Made by a program: the position numbers and the translations under genes. From contig CAZYWA010000382.1 of the NCBI GenBank assembly GCA_964650975.1, positions 1 to 7,883 of the forward strand: DNA of 7,883 nt, written 5' to 3'. This document shows, piece after piece, positions 1-5,694 of this stretch. The notes under the pieces were generated by a model. It was not told where the DNA came from and made no database searches. It worked only from the letters and a program-made list of their open reading frames with translations. Each line of letters opens with the position of its first letter. Within the stretch, counting starts at the first letter, position 1. This DNA comes from CAZYWA01 sp964650975 [NCBI: uncultured bacterium] (GTDB lineage: Bacteria > JADJOY01).

Positions 1-622
1 TCTGGCTCATGCCCGCCTACGCGGCCCTGGTGACGCTCTTCCGCTACGGCTACGAAGCCGACGCCGAGACGCTGAAGGAGCGGCTCCTCGACATGATCGT
101 GCGCGCCGACCCCGGCGGGATCCATGAGACCTACGACGCCGAAGGCGGCGCCATCGGCTTCGGCGCGCCGTGGCGGGGCGAGGGCAGCGTCTTCCAGTTC
201 GGGTGGTCGACCGCCTTCGTGATGGAGATGCTCCTCGACCGCCATCAGTTCGATCGCTTCCTGCTGCCTGCCGAAACCCACGTTCGGGCCACATCGGCCG
301 CATCGTCGCGCTGCCCGGCGGTCGGGAATGGCTGCGCGTGGACGCTCCCGGTGGTCGCCAGCCCAAGCTCACCGTCGAAGCACAGGACGGAGCTCCGCTC
401 GCATCCTCGCGCGCGCTGCGAATCGACGTGGCGGATCCGTGGCACGACGTCGGCGCGGGAAGCATCACGCTGCGTTTCGTCGGTGTGCGACCCCGCTCGG
501 CGGTCGACGACTCGGGAGCGGCGATCGCCATCGAGCGCTCGCCCGGCGAGTCCTCGATGGTGCTCGACTCCGCGTCGTTGCCGCGCACGCTCTCGGTCGA
601 CGCGCGTCCGGCCTCGGCCCGC

Positions 623-742
623 GGGGGCGGCGGCGGCGGCTGCTCGATCGATGCAGCGCGCCCGCCAGGATCCGCATCGGCAACGATGGCCGCATCGCTC
701 GCATCGTTCACCCTGGCCGCTCGACTGCGGCGACGGCGGCGA
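623..742 (+). other. C-terminal sorting-signal-like tail (Gly run, Cys, hydrophobic stretch, Arg run)
   Basis: Six glycine codons (623-640) are followed at once by a single Cys (641-643). After a short linker come about 16 mildly hydrophobic residues (Ala, Leu, Phe rich) and then five arginines (728-742). This order, glycine-rich spacer with cysteine, membrane stretch, basic cluster, is that of bacterial C-terminal surface-sorting tails such as MYXO-CTERM or JDVT-CTERM, where the protein is cleaved and anchored to the envelope. The match is by layout, not by an exact signature. Two points weaken it: the hydrophobic stretch is short and Ala/Ser rich, and 15 further residues follow the arginines, whereas such tails normally stop there. 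Confidence 0.45.
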
Positions 743-783
743 AACGCCGAGCGGCTATCCTCGAGCCCGGATCGCGGCTCGAC

Positions 784-787
784 GAGG
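784..787 (+). promoter_or_regulatory. Ribosome binding site GAGG for the PilT-family gene
   Basis: GAGG lies eight bases before the ATG at 796, within the last codons of the preceding gene, whose TGA is at 788-790. A GTG at 787 is in frame but overlaps this site, so ATG 796 is the better start. The placement suggests translational coupling of the two genes. Confidence 0.6.
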
Positions 788-795
788 TGAAGCGC

Positions 796-1806
796 ATGAG
801 CAACTCGACCTCGAAGTCGTTCTGGACCGTGGCGCTCGAATCGAGTGCGTCGGACCTGCATGCCGTCACGGATCAGCACGCGATGATCCGCGTCGACGGC
901 CTGCTGCGCCGGATCTCGAACGAGCCGCTCACCGAGCAGCAGGTGCGGGAGCTGCTGCGCGAGTGCCTGACCGCGGAGCATCTCGCGCTGCTCGCGAAGG
1001 AAGGGACGCTCGAGTGCGCCCATCAGCTTCCCAGCGGCGAACGGCTGCGCATGAGCGCCCACATCGTCTCGGGGAAACCGGCCTTCTCCGCGCGCCTCAT
1101 CCCCACGTCGATCCCGACTCTGGCCTCGATCCGCATGCCCGAATCGGTGATCGAGCTGTGCCGGATCCGCCACGGGTTGATGATCTTCACCGGCCCGTCC
1201 GGCTGCGGGAAGTCCACGTCGATGGCGGCGCTCTTGGCCGCGCTCGCCAAGGCGTACGCCTTCCACATCGTGACCCTCGAGGACCCGATCGAGTACCGCT
1301 TCCCGCGCGGCCTCTCGCTGGTGAGCCAGCGAGAGCTCGGCATGGATTTCCATTCGTTCGGGAAGGAGCTGAGCAAGCTGCTCCGCCAGGACGCCGACAT
1401 CGTGATGGTGGGCGAGATGCGCGACCTCGAGAGCATGCGCCACGCCATCAGCCTCGCCGAGACCGGGCACCTGGTGTTCACCACGCTGCACACCGCCGAC
1501 ACCATCCAGACCGTGGACCGCATCGTCGCGAGCTTTCCCGCCGACGAGCAGCCGCTGGCGCGAAACCGGCTCGCCGCGACCTTGAGCTCCGTCGTCGCGC
1601 AGCGGCTGCTGCCGTGCCTCACGGGCGGGCGCGTCGCGAACCGCGAGATCCTGATCCGCACTCCGGCGGTCTCGAACATGATCCGCGAGAGTCGCACCGC
1701 CGAGCTGCGGAACGTCCTCGAGACCAACGCCGACATCGGCATGACCACCTTCGCCCGCGACCTGCAGACGCTCGCGGCCGAAGGGCTGGTCCCGCGCGGC
1801 ACGTGA
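796..1806 (+). CDS. pilT: PilT-family type IV pilus retraction ATPase
   Basis: The product is a cytoplasmic hexameric ATPase of 336 residues, close to the usual 340-350 of PilT. In the family it drives pilus depolymerisation, twitching motility and DNA uptake. The N-terminal domain shows the SASDLH and IRVDG segments typical of PilT. The ATPase core has Walker A GPSGCGKST at residues 133-141 (usual form GPTGSGKST), the Asp box TLEDPIEY at 160-167, a Walker B region ending GEMRD at 206-210, and the His box GHLVFTTLHT. Near the C-terminus a PilT-like ILIRTPAVSNMIRE segment is followed by a GMTTF-type helix. It lacks the N-terminal and zinc-binding features of the larger PilB assembly ATPase, and it is shorter than typical PilU. 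All catalytic motifs look intact. It starts five bases after the sorting-tail gene. No other pilus gene is visible, so it may be a dispersed copy serving pili encoded elsewhere. Confidence 0.9.
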   Translation: MSNSTSKSFWTVALESSASDLHAVTDQHAMIRVDGLLRRISNEPLTEQQVRELLRECLTAEHLALLAKEGTLECAHQLPSGERLRMSAHIVSGKPAFSARLIPTSIPTLASIRMPESVIELCRIRHGLMIFTGPSGCGKSTSMAALLAALAKAYAFHIVTLEDPIEYRFPRGLSLVSQRELGMDFHSFGKELSKLLRQDADIVMVGEMRDLESMRHAISLAETGHLVFTTLHTADTIQTVDRIVASFPADEQPLARNRLAATLSSVVAQRLLPCLTGGRVANREILIRTPAVSNMIRESRTAELRNVLETNADIGMTTFARDLQTLAAEGLVPRGT

Positions 1807-1819
1807 GCCTGGTTTTCGT

Positions 1820-1852
1820 GCGTTTCAGCGGGAAAACAGCGCGTTTTCAGCG
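1820..1852 (+). repeat. Two near-identical TTTCAGCG elements enclosing a small hairpin
   Basis: GCGTTTCAGCG at 1820-1830 recurs as GCGTTTTCAGCG at 1841-1852, start to start 21 bases. The stretch 1832-1848 also forms the inverted repeat GAAAAC, five-base loop, GTTTTC. It lies just after the PilT stop. It could be a weak transcript end or a binding site. There is no following T tract, so an intrinsic terminator is not well supported. Confidence 0.4.
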
Positions 1853-1888
1853 AAGTCACCGTCGTTTCGCTCCGCGGATGGCCATCTT

Positions 1889-1980
1889 GGTAACCCAAAA
1901 TTGTCCAATTTGGTAACGTATTATTTACCGAATTGGTAACATGATATTTACCATTCTGGTAATGCCTCATTTACCAGACT
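1889..1980 (+). repeat. Four tandem 23-bp units, each a GGTAA-N8-TTACC palindrome
   Basis: Units begin at 1889, 1912, 1935 and 1958. Each reads GGTAA, eight variable bases, TTACC, then five variable bases. Units 2, 3 and 4 have perfect half-sites. Unit 1 has TGTCC in place of the right TTACC. The bases between half-sites differ from unit to unit while the half-sites and spacing are kept, the pattern expected of protein binding sites rather than of recent copying. Half-sites also pair across unit borders as TTACC-N5-GGTAA. The block has 32 G or C in 92 bases, an AT-rich island in GC-rich surroundings. It lies between the PilT gene and the Tat lipoprotein gene, about 240-330 bases before the latter. 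Its function is unknown: an operator array, partition-like site or recombination site are all possible. Confidence 0.85.
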
Positions 1981-2064
1981 GCACTGGCCGGTATCCCCCA
2001 GGTTGGCCTCGCGCGCGAGGGACCGCGCGCGCTCCAGACCGCGTCTCCGAGATTCCGGTTGGAG

Positions 2065-2086
2065 GGCCACCGGTCCCTCGGTGGCC
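2065..2086 (+). repeat. GC-rich hairpin, 8-bp perfect stem
   Basis: GGCCACCG (2065-2072) and CGGTGGCC (2079-2086) pair perfectly around a six-base loop. No T tract follows on either strand, so it is not a standard intrinsic terminator. It may act as a transcript structure or be a site for a dimeric protein. Confidence 0.5.
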
Positions 2087-2171
2087 AGGCCTCGAGCCGA
2101 GACACGGCGAGAGCTCGTTCGCGCCGTGAACGCGCGGCTCGCCCCTCGATCTCTCCGAGCGCGCTCCGGCG

Positions 2172-2204
2172 CGAGAGCTTGTGCTAGAAACAGCGCGGCT
2201 CTCG
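2172..2204 (+). promoter_or_regulatory. Possible promoter inside a 7-bp inverted repeat, before the dehydrogenase operon
   Basis: CGAGAGC (2172-2178) and GCTCTCG (2198-2204) form an inverted repeat around 19 bases containing TGTGCTAGAAA, which resembles an extended -10 element (TG at 2182-2183, TAGAAA at 2185-2190). No clear -35 element is seen. A start near 2197 would give a short leader to the ATG at 2221. The repeat could let a regulator cover the promoter. This is suggestive only. Confidence 0.3.
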
Positions 2205-2220
2205 TGACTTCTTCCCGGCC

Positions 2221-3150
2221 ATGACCGACTCTCGCTGGCGACTGACGCGGCGCCGCTTTCTCGAGCTGAGCGGCGCGGCCGCCGTCGCCACGTCGCTGCC
2301 GGTCGTGGGTTGCGGCGGCAACGGCCAGGGCGGCGGCTCTTCGCAGCGACGCTTCTTCACCGGCGCCGAGCGCGAGGCGCTCGAGGCGGCGGGCGAGCTC
2401 ATCCTGCCGAGCGGCACCGGCATGGGCGCGCGCGAGAACAACGCGATCGGCTACCTCGAGAACCTGCTCACCGCGTTCGACGTCGACCCGCCCGAGATCT
2501 TCGCCGGCGGCCCGTTCAGCGGCCGCTGGCCGTACGCCGATCCGCAGACCGGCGCGGTCACCAAGCAATACCCCGCCAACGACTTCCGCACCTTCTTGCC
2601 GCTCACGCGCGTGCAGGAGCTCTCGTTCCGGGCCCAGATCTTCGGCTCGGCCGCGGTGCCCGAGATCGCACGCAACGACGCCAAGGCGGGAGTGCACCTC
2701 GGCTGGCAGGCGATCTACCGGGACGGCGCCGCGAAGCTCGATGCCGGCGCCGCCGCCAAGGGAGCGCAGCGTTTCAGCGCGCTCTCGGTCGACGATCAGC
2801 TCGCGGTGCTCGACTCGCTCGCCAACGACGGCACCGTCAATCCACGCACCGGTCTCACCTTCCCCGATCAGCTCACGATCCACGTGCTGGAAGGCATCTT
2901 CGGCGACCCGACCTACGGCGGGAACCGGCGCGGCCAGGCTTGGGCGGCCGCGGGCTTCGAGGGCGACTCGCAGCCGCTCGGCTACACGCAGTACGCGGAA
3001 GCCGACGAGAGCTTCCACGAGCGCCCCGATTCGCCGATGTCGAAGCCGGATCCCGGCGACGTGGCCGCCGACGGCACGCTGATCCCCAAGACCTTGCCCG
3101 ACGACATCCAGGCCTTCATCAAGACGATGATCATCCCGCATCCCTTGTGA
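2221..3150 (+). CDS. Tat-exported lipoprotein, gluconate 2-dehydrogenase subunit 3 family
   Basis: The product, 309 residues, is the probable small (gamma-type) subunit of a periplasmic flavin dehydrogenase. A twin-arginine signal TRRRFLELSG sits at residues 9-18, followed by a hydrophobic stretch and a lipobox VVGC with Cys31, predicting folded export and lipid anchoring. After a Gly/Ser linker, FFTGAEREALEAAGELILP (residues 45-63) matches the family's opening helix. DPTYGGNRRGQAW from residue 229 matches the conserved YGGN...GW motif near the family's end. It is longer than many relatives, with extra residues in the middle and a Pro/Asp-rich tail. Its stop is 13 bases before the GMC oxidoreductase start, as in known gluconate and sugar dehydrogenase operons, where this subunit carries the signal peptide for the flavoprotein. 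The start has no good Shine-Dalgarno sequence, but the ATG places the twin-arginine motif correctly. Confidence 0.88.
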   Translation: MTDSRWRLTRRRFLELSGAAAVATSLPVVGCGGNGQGGGSSQRRFFTGAEREALEAAGELILPSGTGMGARENNAIGYLENLLTAFDVDPPEIFAGGPFSGRWPYADPQTGAVTKQYPANDFRTFLPLTRVQELSFRAQIFGSAAVPEIARNDAKAGVHLGWQAIYRDGAAKLDAGAAAKGAQRFSALSVDDQLAVLDSLANDGTVNPRTGLTFPDQLTIHVLEGIFGDPTYGGNRRGQAWAAAGFEGDSQPLGYTQYAEADESFHERPDSPMSKPDPGDVAADGTLIPKTLPDDIQAFIKTMIIPHPL

Positions 3151-3163
3151 TCGCAGGCGCCTC

Positions 3164-4870
3164 ATGACCCAGGTCCCACGCTCGCTCACCCGCGTCGCCG
3201 GCAACGCGTCGCTGACACAGTTCGACGCGATCGTGATCGGCTCGGGCGCGGGCGGATCGGTGGCCTGCTGGGAGCTCTCGCGGCGCGGCGCCTCGGTGCT
3301 GTGCCTCGAAGCCGGCCCCAACTACTTCATCGGCCTCGACGATCCGTCGAACCAGCCGGTGCCGCTCTGGTCGAACGACGAGATCAAGCTCAGCGTCCGG
3401 AACTTCATCCAGCAGCAAGGAGTCGCCGAGCCGCGCACCTTCCGGCTGCGCGCGTCGCAGAAGGCGACGGTCGAGAACGACGTCAACGATCTGCCGAAGA
3501 TCGTGGGCGGCGGCATGGTCCATGCGGACGTGAAGTACGTGCGCTTCGCGCCGTTCGACTTCCAGCTCGGCAAGCTCGCGTCGCTCTACTCCGGCACTGC
3601 GTTCGTCGACTGGCCGCTCACCTACGACGAGCTCGAGCCCTTCTACGACGAGGCCGAGACCTTCATCGGCGTGCAGGGATTGCGCGGCTCCAATCCGTTC
3701 GAGCCGCCGCGCAGCCAGGATTTTCCGACACCGCCGGGCAACCCGATGTACACCCACGTGGTGCTGGCCGAGGGCGCCACCAAGCTTGGCTACCACCCGT
3801 TCCCCTACCCCACCGCGGTGATCTCGGTCCCTTACCGGGGCCGGCCGGCGTGCAACGACTGCGGCTTCTGCTCGGGCTACGGCTGCCCGATCAACGCCAA
3901 GAGCTCGGGCGCGGTCACGTTCCTGCGCGAAGCGCTGCTCACCGGAAAGGTGCAGCTCCGCTCCGAGTGCCGGGTGACCAAGCTCGTCGCGAGCGGCAGC
4001 TCGATCAAGAGCGTCCAGTACATCGATCCCGACGGCGCGCCGCAAACCGCGAGCGCGCCGGTCTACGTGCTCGCCACCTCGCCGATCGAGGACGCGCGCT
4101 TGATGCTGCTCTCCGATCCCGGCGGGCCCGGGCTCGGCAACTCGAGCGGCCTGGTCGGCCACAACCTGATGTTCCACTGGCAGACCATTTCCGTCGGCCT
4201 CTATCCGCAGCGCATCCACGGCCACCGCGGCCGGTCCGTGACCGGCGGATTGCTCGATTTCCGCGGTAATCCCGACGATCTCGAGAACCACCCGCTGGGC
4301 GGGATCATCGAGCTTTCCGCCGCCGAGCCCGAGCTGATCTCGGAGGCGCTGGAGTACGCACAGCGAGTGCCGAGCCCCGCGCGCGGCGCCGACCTGGTGC
4401 GGCTCATGCAGTTCAGCCCGCTGCGCGATCACCTCGCGGCGCTGCTCATGCAAGCGGAGGACGCGCCGCAGGACACCAACCGCGTCGACCTCGACCCCGA
4501 CATCGTCGACGTGTTCGGCCTGCCGGTGCCGCGCATCACCTCGTCTCCGCACGCCTTCGAGCTCGGCGCGATGAAGTTCTACGGACCCAAGATGGTCGAC
4601 ATCCACCGCGCCGCCGGCGCCCAGTACGGCTTCTGGATCCCGGTGGTGCTGGGAGGTCCTCCCGACACGCGCCACATCATGGGCACCCTGCGCATGGGCA
4701 CCGACCCGGCCACCAGCGTGACCGATCCGTTCGGCCGCTTCCACGACCTGGGCAATCTCTACTGCTGCGACGGCGCGGTCTTCCCCACCGCCTCCGGCAA
4801 CAACCCCCTGTGCACGCTGCAGGCGATGGCGCTGCGCACGGCGAGGAACATCGGCCTCGACCAGCCGTGA
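3164..4870 (+). CDS. GMC-family FAD-dependent oxidoreductase (large subunit of the dehydrogenase)
   Basis: The product, 568 residues, is a flavoprotein of the glucose-methanol-choline family, which oxidises alcohol groups. FAD binding is shown by GSGAGG at residues 26-31 and the following ELSRRGASVLCLEAG strand. A cysteine-rich stretch CNDCGFCSGYGC at 230-241 is found in sugar dehydrogenase and cholesterol-oxidase-like members. The C-terminal catalytic part has HIMGTLRMG with His504, and SGNNPL with Asn547, 43 residues apart as expected for the GMC His-Asn pair. It has no signal peptide of its own. Together with the preceding Tat lipoprotein this suggests hitchhiker export to the periplasm. 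GCAGG five bases before the ATG is an acceptable binding site. The cytochrome c subunit of classic gluconate dehydrogenases is not downstream. The substrate is unknown: sugar acid, polyol, sterol or another alcohol are all open. Confidence 0.92.
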   Translation: MTQVPRSLTRVAGNASLTQFDAIVIGSGAGGSVACWELSRRGASVLCLEAGPNYFIGLDDPSNQPVPLWSNDEIKLSVRNFIQQQGVAEPRTFRLRASQKATVENDVNDLPKIVGGGMVHADVKYVRFAPFDFQLGKLASLYSGTAFVDWPLTYDELEPFYDEAETFIGVQGLRGSNPFEPPRSQDFPTPPGNPMYTHVVLAEGATKLGYHPFPYPTAVISVPYRGRPACNDCGFCSGYGCPINAKSSGAVTFLREALLTGKVQLRSECRVTKLVASGSSIKSVQYIDPDGAPQTASAPVYVLATSPIEDARLMLLSDPGGPGLGNSSGLVGHNLMFHWQTISVGLYPQRIHGHRGRSVTGGLLDFRGNPDDLENHPLGGIIELSAAEPELISEALEYAQRVPSPARGADLVRLMQFSPLRDHLAALLMQAEDAPQDTNRVDLDPDIVDVFGLPVPRITSSPHAFELGAMKFYGPKMVDIHRAAGAQYGFWIPVVLGGPPDTRHIMGTLRMGTDPATSVTDPFGRFHDLGNLYCCDGAVFPTASGNNPLCTLQAMALRTARNIGLDQP

Positions 4871-4905
4871 AGCAGGCCATCCTTGATGGAGCAGGCGCTG
4901 CGAAT

Positions 4906-4933
4906 GTAGCCTCATCGTAGCCTAATCGTAGGC
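4906..4933 (+). promoter_or_regulatory. Operator-like repeats before the toxin-antitoxin genes
   Basis: GTAGCCTCATC (4906-4916) is followed directly by GTAGCCTAATC (4917-4927) and a further GTAG, an 11-bp direct repeat with one mismatch. The right end also forms the perfect inverted repeat GCCTA-atcg-TAGGC (4920-4933). It ends just before the antitoxin ribosome binding site. Antitoxins of the Phd/YefM type commonly repress their own operon by binding such palindromes, so this is the natural candidate site. The link is inferred. Confidence 0.5.
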
Positions 4934-4934
4934 G

Positions 4935-4940
4935 AGGAGG
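4935..4940 (+). promoter_or_regulatory. Ribosome binding site AGGAGG for the antitoxin
   Basis: A perfect AGGAGG lies five bases before GTG 4946. It decides the start in favour of GTG, since no in-frame ATG lies near. Confidence 0.75.
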
Positions 4941-4945
4941 TTTCC

Positions 4946-5236
4946 GTGCGCTTCACTGCGGTACGCGAAATCAGGAACCACCCAGGCGAGGTCTGGAAAG
5001 CCCTCGAGCGCGACGAGGAGATCGTGATCACCTCGAACGGGAAGCCCATCGGGCTTCTCACCAAGATCGACGAATCCACGTTCGAGGACACGATCGTGCA
5101 GCTGCGACGCGTGCGCGCGGCGCTGGCGGTGGCGCGCCTGCAGGAGGCCGCCGCGAAGTCCGGGGCGAGCCGAATGGGCGCTCGTGAGGTGAACGAAGTG
5201 ATCCGCAAGGCCCGTGCGCGCCATCGCCGAGCATGA
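4946..5236 (+). CDS. Phd/YefM-type antitoxin
   Basis: The product has 96 residues from a GTG start with a strong binding site. The N-terminal half has the Phd/YefM layout: a short strand and helix (AVREIRNHPGEVWKAL), then EEIVITSNGKPIGLLTKI at about residues 25-42, which matches the family's ITRNGKPVAVL core. In this family the N-terminal part dimerises and binds DNA, and the basic, helical C-terminus (about residues 80-96, ending RKARARHRRA) wraps and neutralises the toxin. The stop codon overlaps the toxin start as ATGA, so the two are translationally coupled, with antitoxin first as usual. Autoregulation through the repeats at 4906-4933 is likely. Confidence 0.85.
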   Translation: MRFTAVREIRNHPGEVWKALERDEEIVITSNGKPIGLLTKIDESTFEDTIVQLRRVRAALAVARLQEAAAKSGASRMGAREVNEVIRKARARHRRA

Positions 5237-5634
5237 AAATCGTGCTCGACACGAACGTCCTCGTGTCGGCGCTGCTGTCGCGATCCGGACCGCCGGCCCA
5301 GATCCTGACGCTGGTTCTAAACGGCGTTCTGCAGGTCGTCGTGGACTCGCGGATCATCGCGGAGTATCGCGCCGTGCTCGCACGACCTGAGTTCGGGTTC
5401 CCTCCGCGCGAGGTTGAGGCGGTCCTCACGTTCCTCGGGATGCCGGCACACCGGGTCGACCCTCCACCCCGCACCGAGAGCCTCCCCGATGAGAGCGATC
5501 GCCCGTTCCTGGAGGTCGCCCGGGGAGCGGCGGACGTGCTCGTCACCGGCAACGTCCGCCACTTCCCGATCTCGGCCCGGGGAGGTCTCGCCGTCCTCAC
5601 GCCCCGCGAATTGGTCGCCCAGCTCACGCGCTGA
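5233..5634 (+). CDS. PIN-domain toxin (putative ribonuclease of a type II toxin-antitoxin pair)
   Basis: The product has 133 residues and is a single PIN domain of the COG1569-like group. The acidic residues of a metal-dependent RNase site are in place: Asp6 in LDTNVLVSALL, Glu44 in RIIAEYRAVLARPEF, Asp86 and Asp89 in LPDESDRPFLEVA, and Asp101 in ADVLVTGNVRHF. PIN toxins of this kind cut RNA and are held inactive by the partner antitoxin. The start ATG at 5233 overlaps the antitoxin stop by four bases. Length and motif order are normal and nothing suggests inactivation. The RNA target cannot be inferred. The name PIN derives from the PilT N-terminus; it has no relation to the pilus ATPase at 796. 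Confidence 0.88.
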   Translation: MKIVLDTNVLVSALLSRSGPPAQILTLVLNGVLQVVVDSRIIAEYRAVLARPEFGFPPREVEAVLTFLGMPAHRVDPPPRTESLPDESDRPFLEVARGAADVLVTGNVRHFPISARGGLAVLTPRELVAQLTR

Positions 5635-5694
5635 CCGCCGCGAACCTGGTCAATCCGCGCGGCAACATCGCGCAATCCCGCACGGGCAGAGACG

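Larger units (their letters stand above)
3..790 (+). pseudogene. C-terminal part of a glycosidase-like exported protein with an internal frame change
   Basis: The gene enters from the left edge and its start is outside the window. From base 3 the third frame reads as good coding sequence with mostly G or C third positions. Its segments GGIHETYDAEGG and QFGWSTAFVMEMLL resemble the closing helices of (alpha/alpha)6-barrel glycosidases of the trehalase/GH63 kind, where a G-rich loop is followed by a WTAA-like helix. Around 245-300 this frame loses coding character and the second frame takes over (GHIGRIVALPGGREWLRV from about 281), running to the TGA at 788-790. The second half cannot easily be an independent gene, because it ends in a sorting-like tail but has no signal peptide. 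One gene with a one-base frame difference is therefore the simplest reading. It may be a true frameshift mutation or a sequence error. The glycosidase assignment is tentative because only about 90 residues of that domain are visible. Confidence 0.6.
1807..2220 (+). other. 414-bp intergenic region without a supportable gene
   Basis: No reading frame here has both a plausible start with ribosome binding site and coding-like composition. It holds, in order, the TTTCAGCG elements, the four-unit GGTAA array, a GC-rich hairpin and a possible promoter for the dehydrogenase operon. Frames that cross it are the run-off ends of non-coding frames from neighbours. Confidence 0.6.

Noticed and set aside
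7-1491. Minus-strand open frame opposite the left-hand genes
   Set aside because: It is a shadow of the glycosidase-like and PilT genes. The translation is compositionally biased and has no recognisable domain.
1889-1980. CRISPR array
   Set aside because: The conserved parts are only 5-bp half-sites, the period is 23 bp and the variable parts are 8 and 5 bp, far too short for repeats and spacers. No cas gene is near.
2065-2086. Intrinsic terminator
   Set aside because: The hairpin is strong but no T run follows on either strand, and it lies some 260 bases after the nearest upstream stop.
1948-3321. Long minus-strand open frame opposite the Tat lipoprotein
   Set aside because: It is a shadow frame across a well-supported gene and the intergenic array, with low-complexity composition and no family motif.
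3131-4915. Long open frame on the minus strand opposite the GMC oxidoreductase
   Set aside because: It is antisense to a gene with clear family motifs. Its translation is Arg, Glu, His and Val rich without domains, as expected of the shadow of a GC-rich gene.
796-5634. Functional link between the PilT-family ATPase and the PIN toxin
   Set aside because: The shared name is historical (PIN comes from the PilT N-terminus of other proteins). The two genes are unrelated in sequence and far apart.
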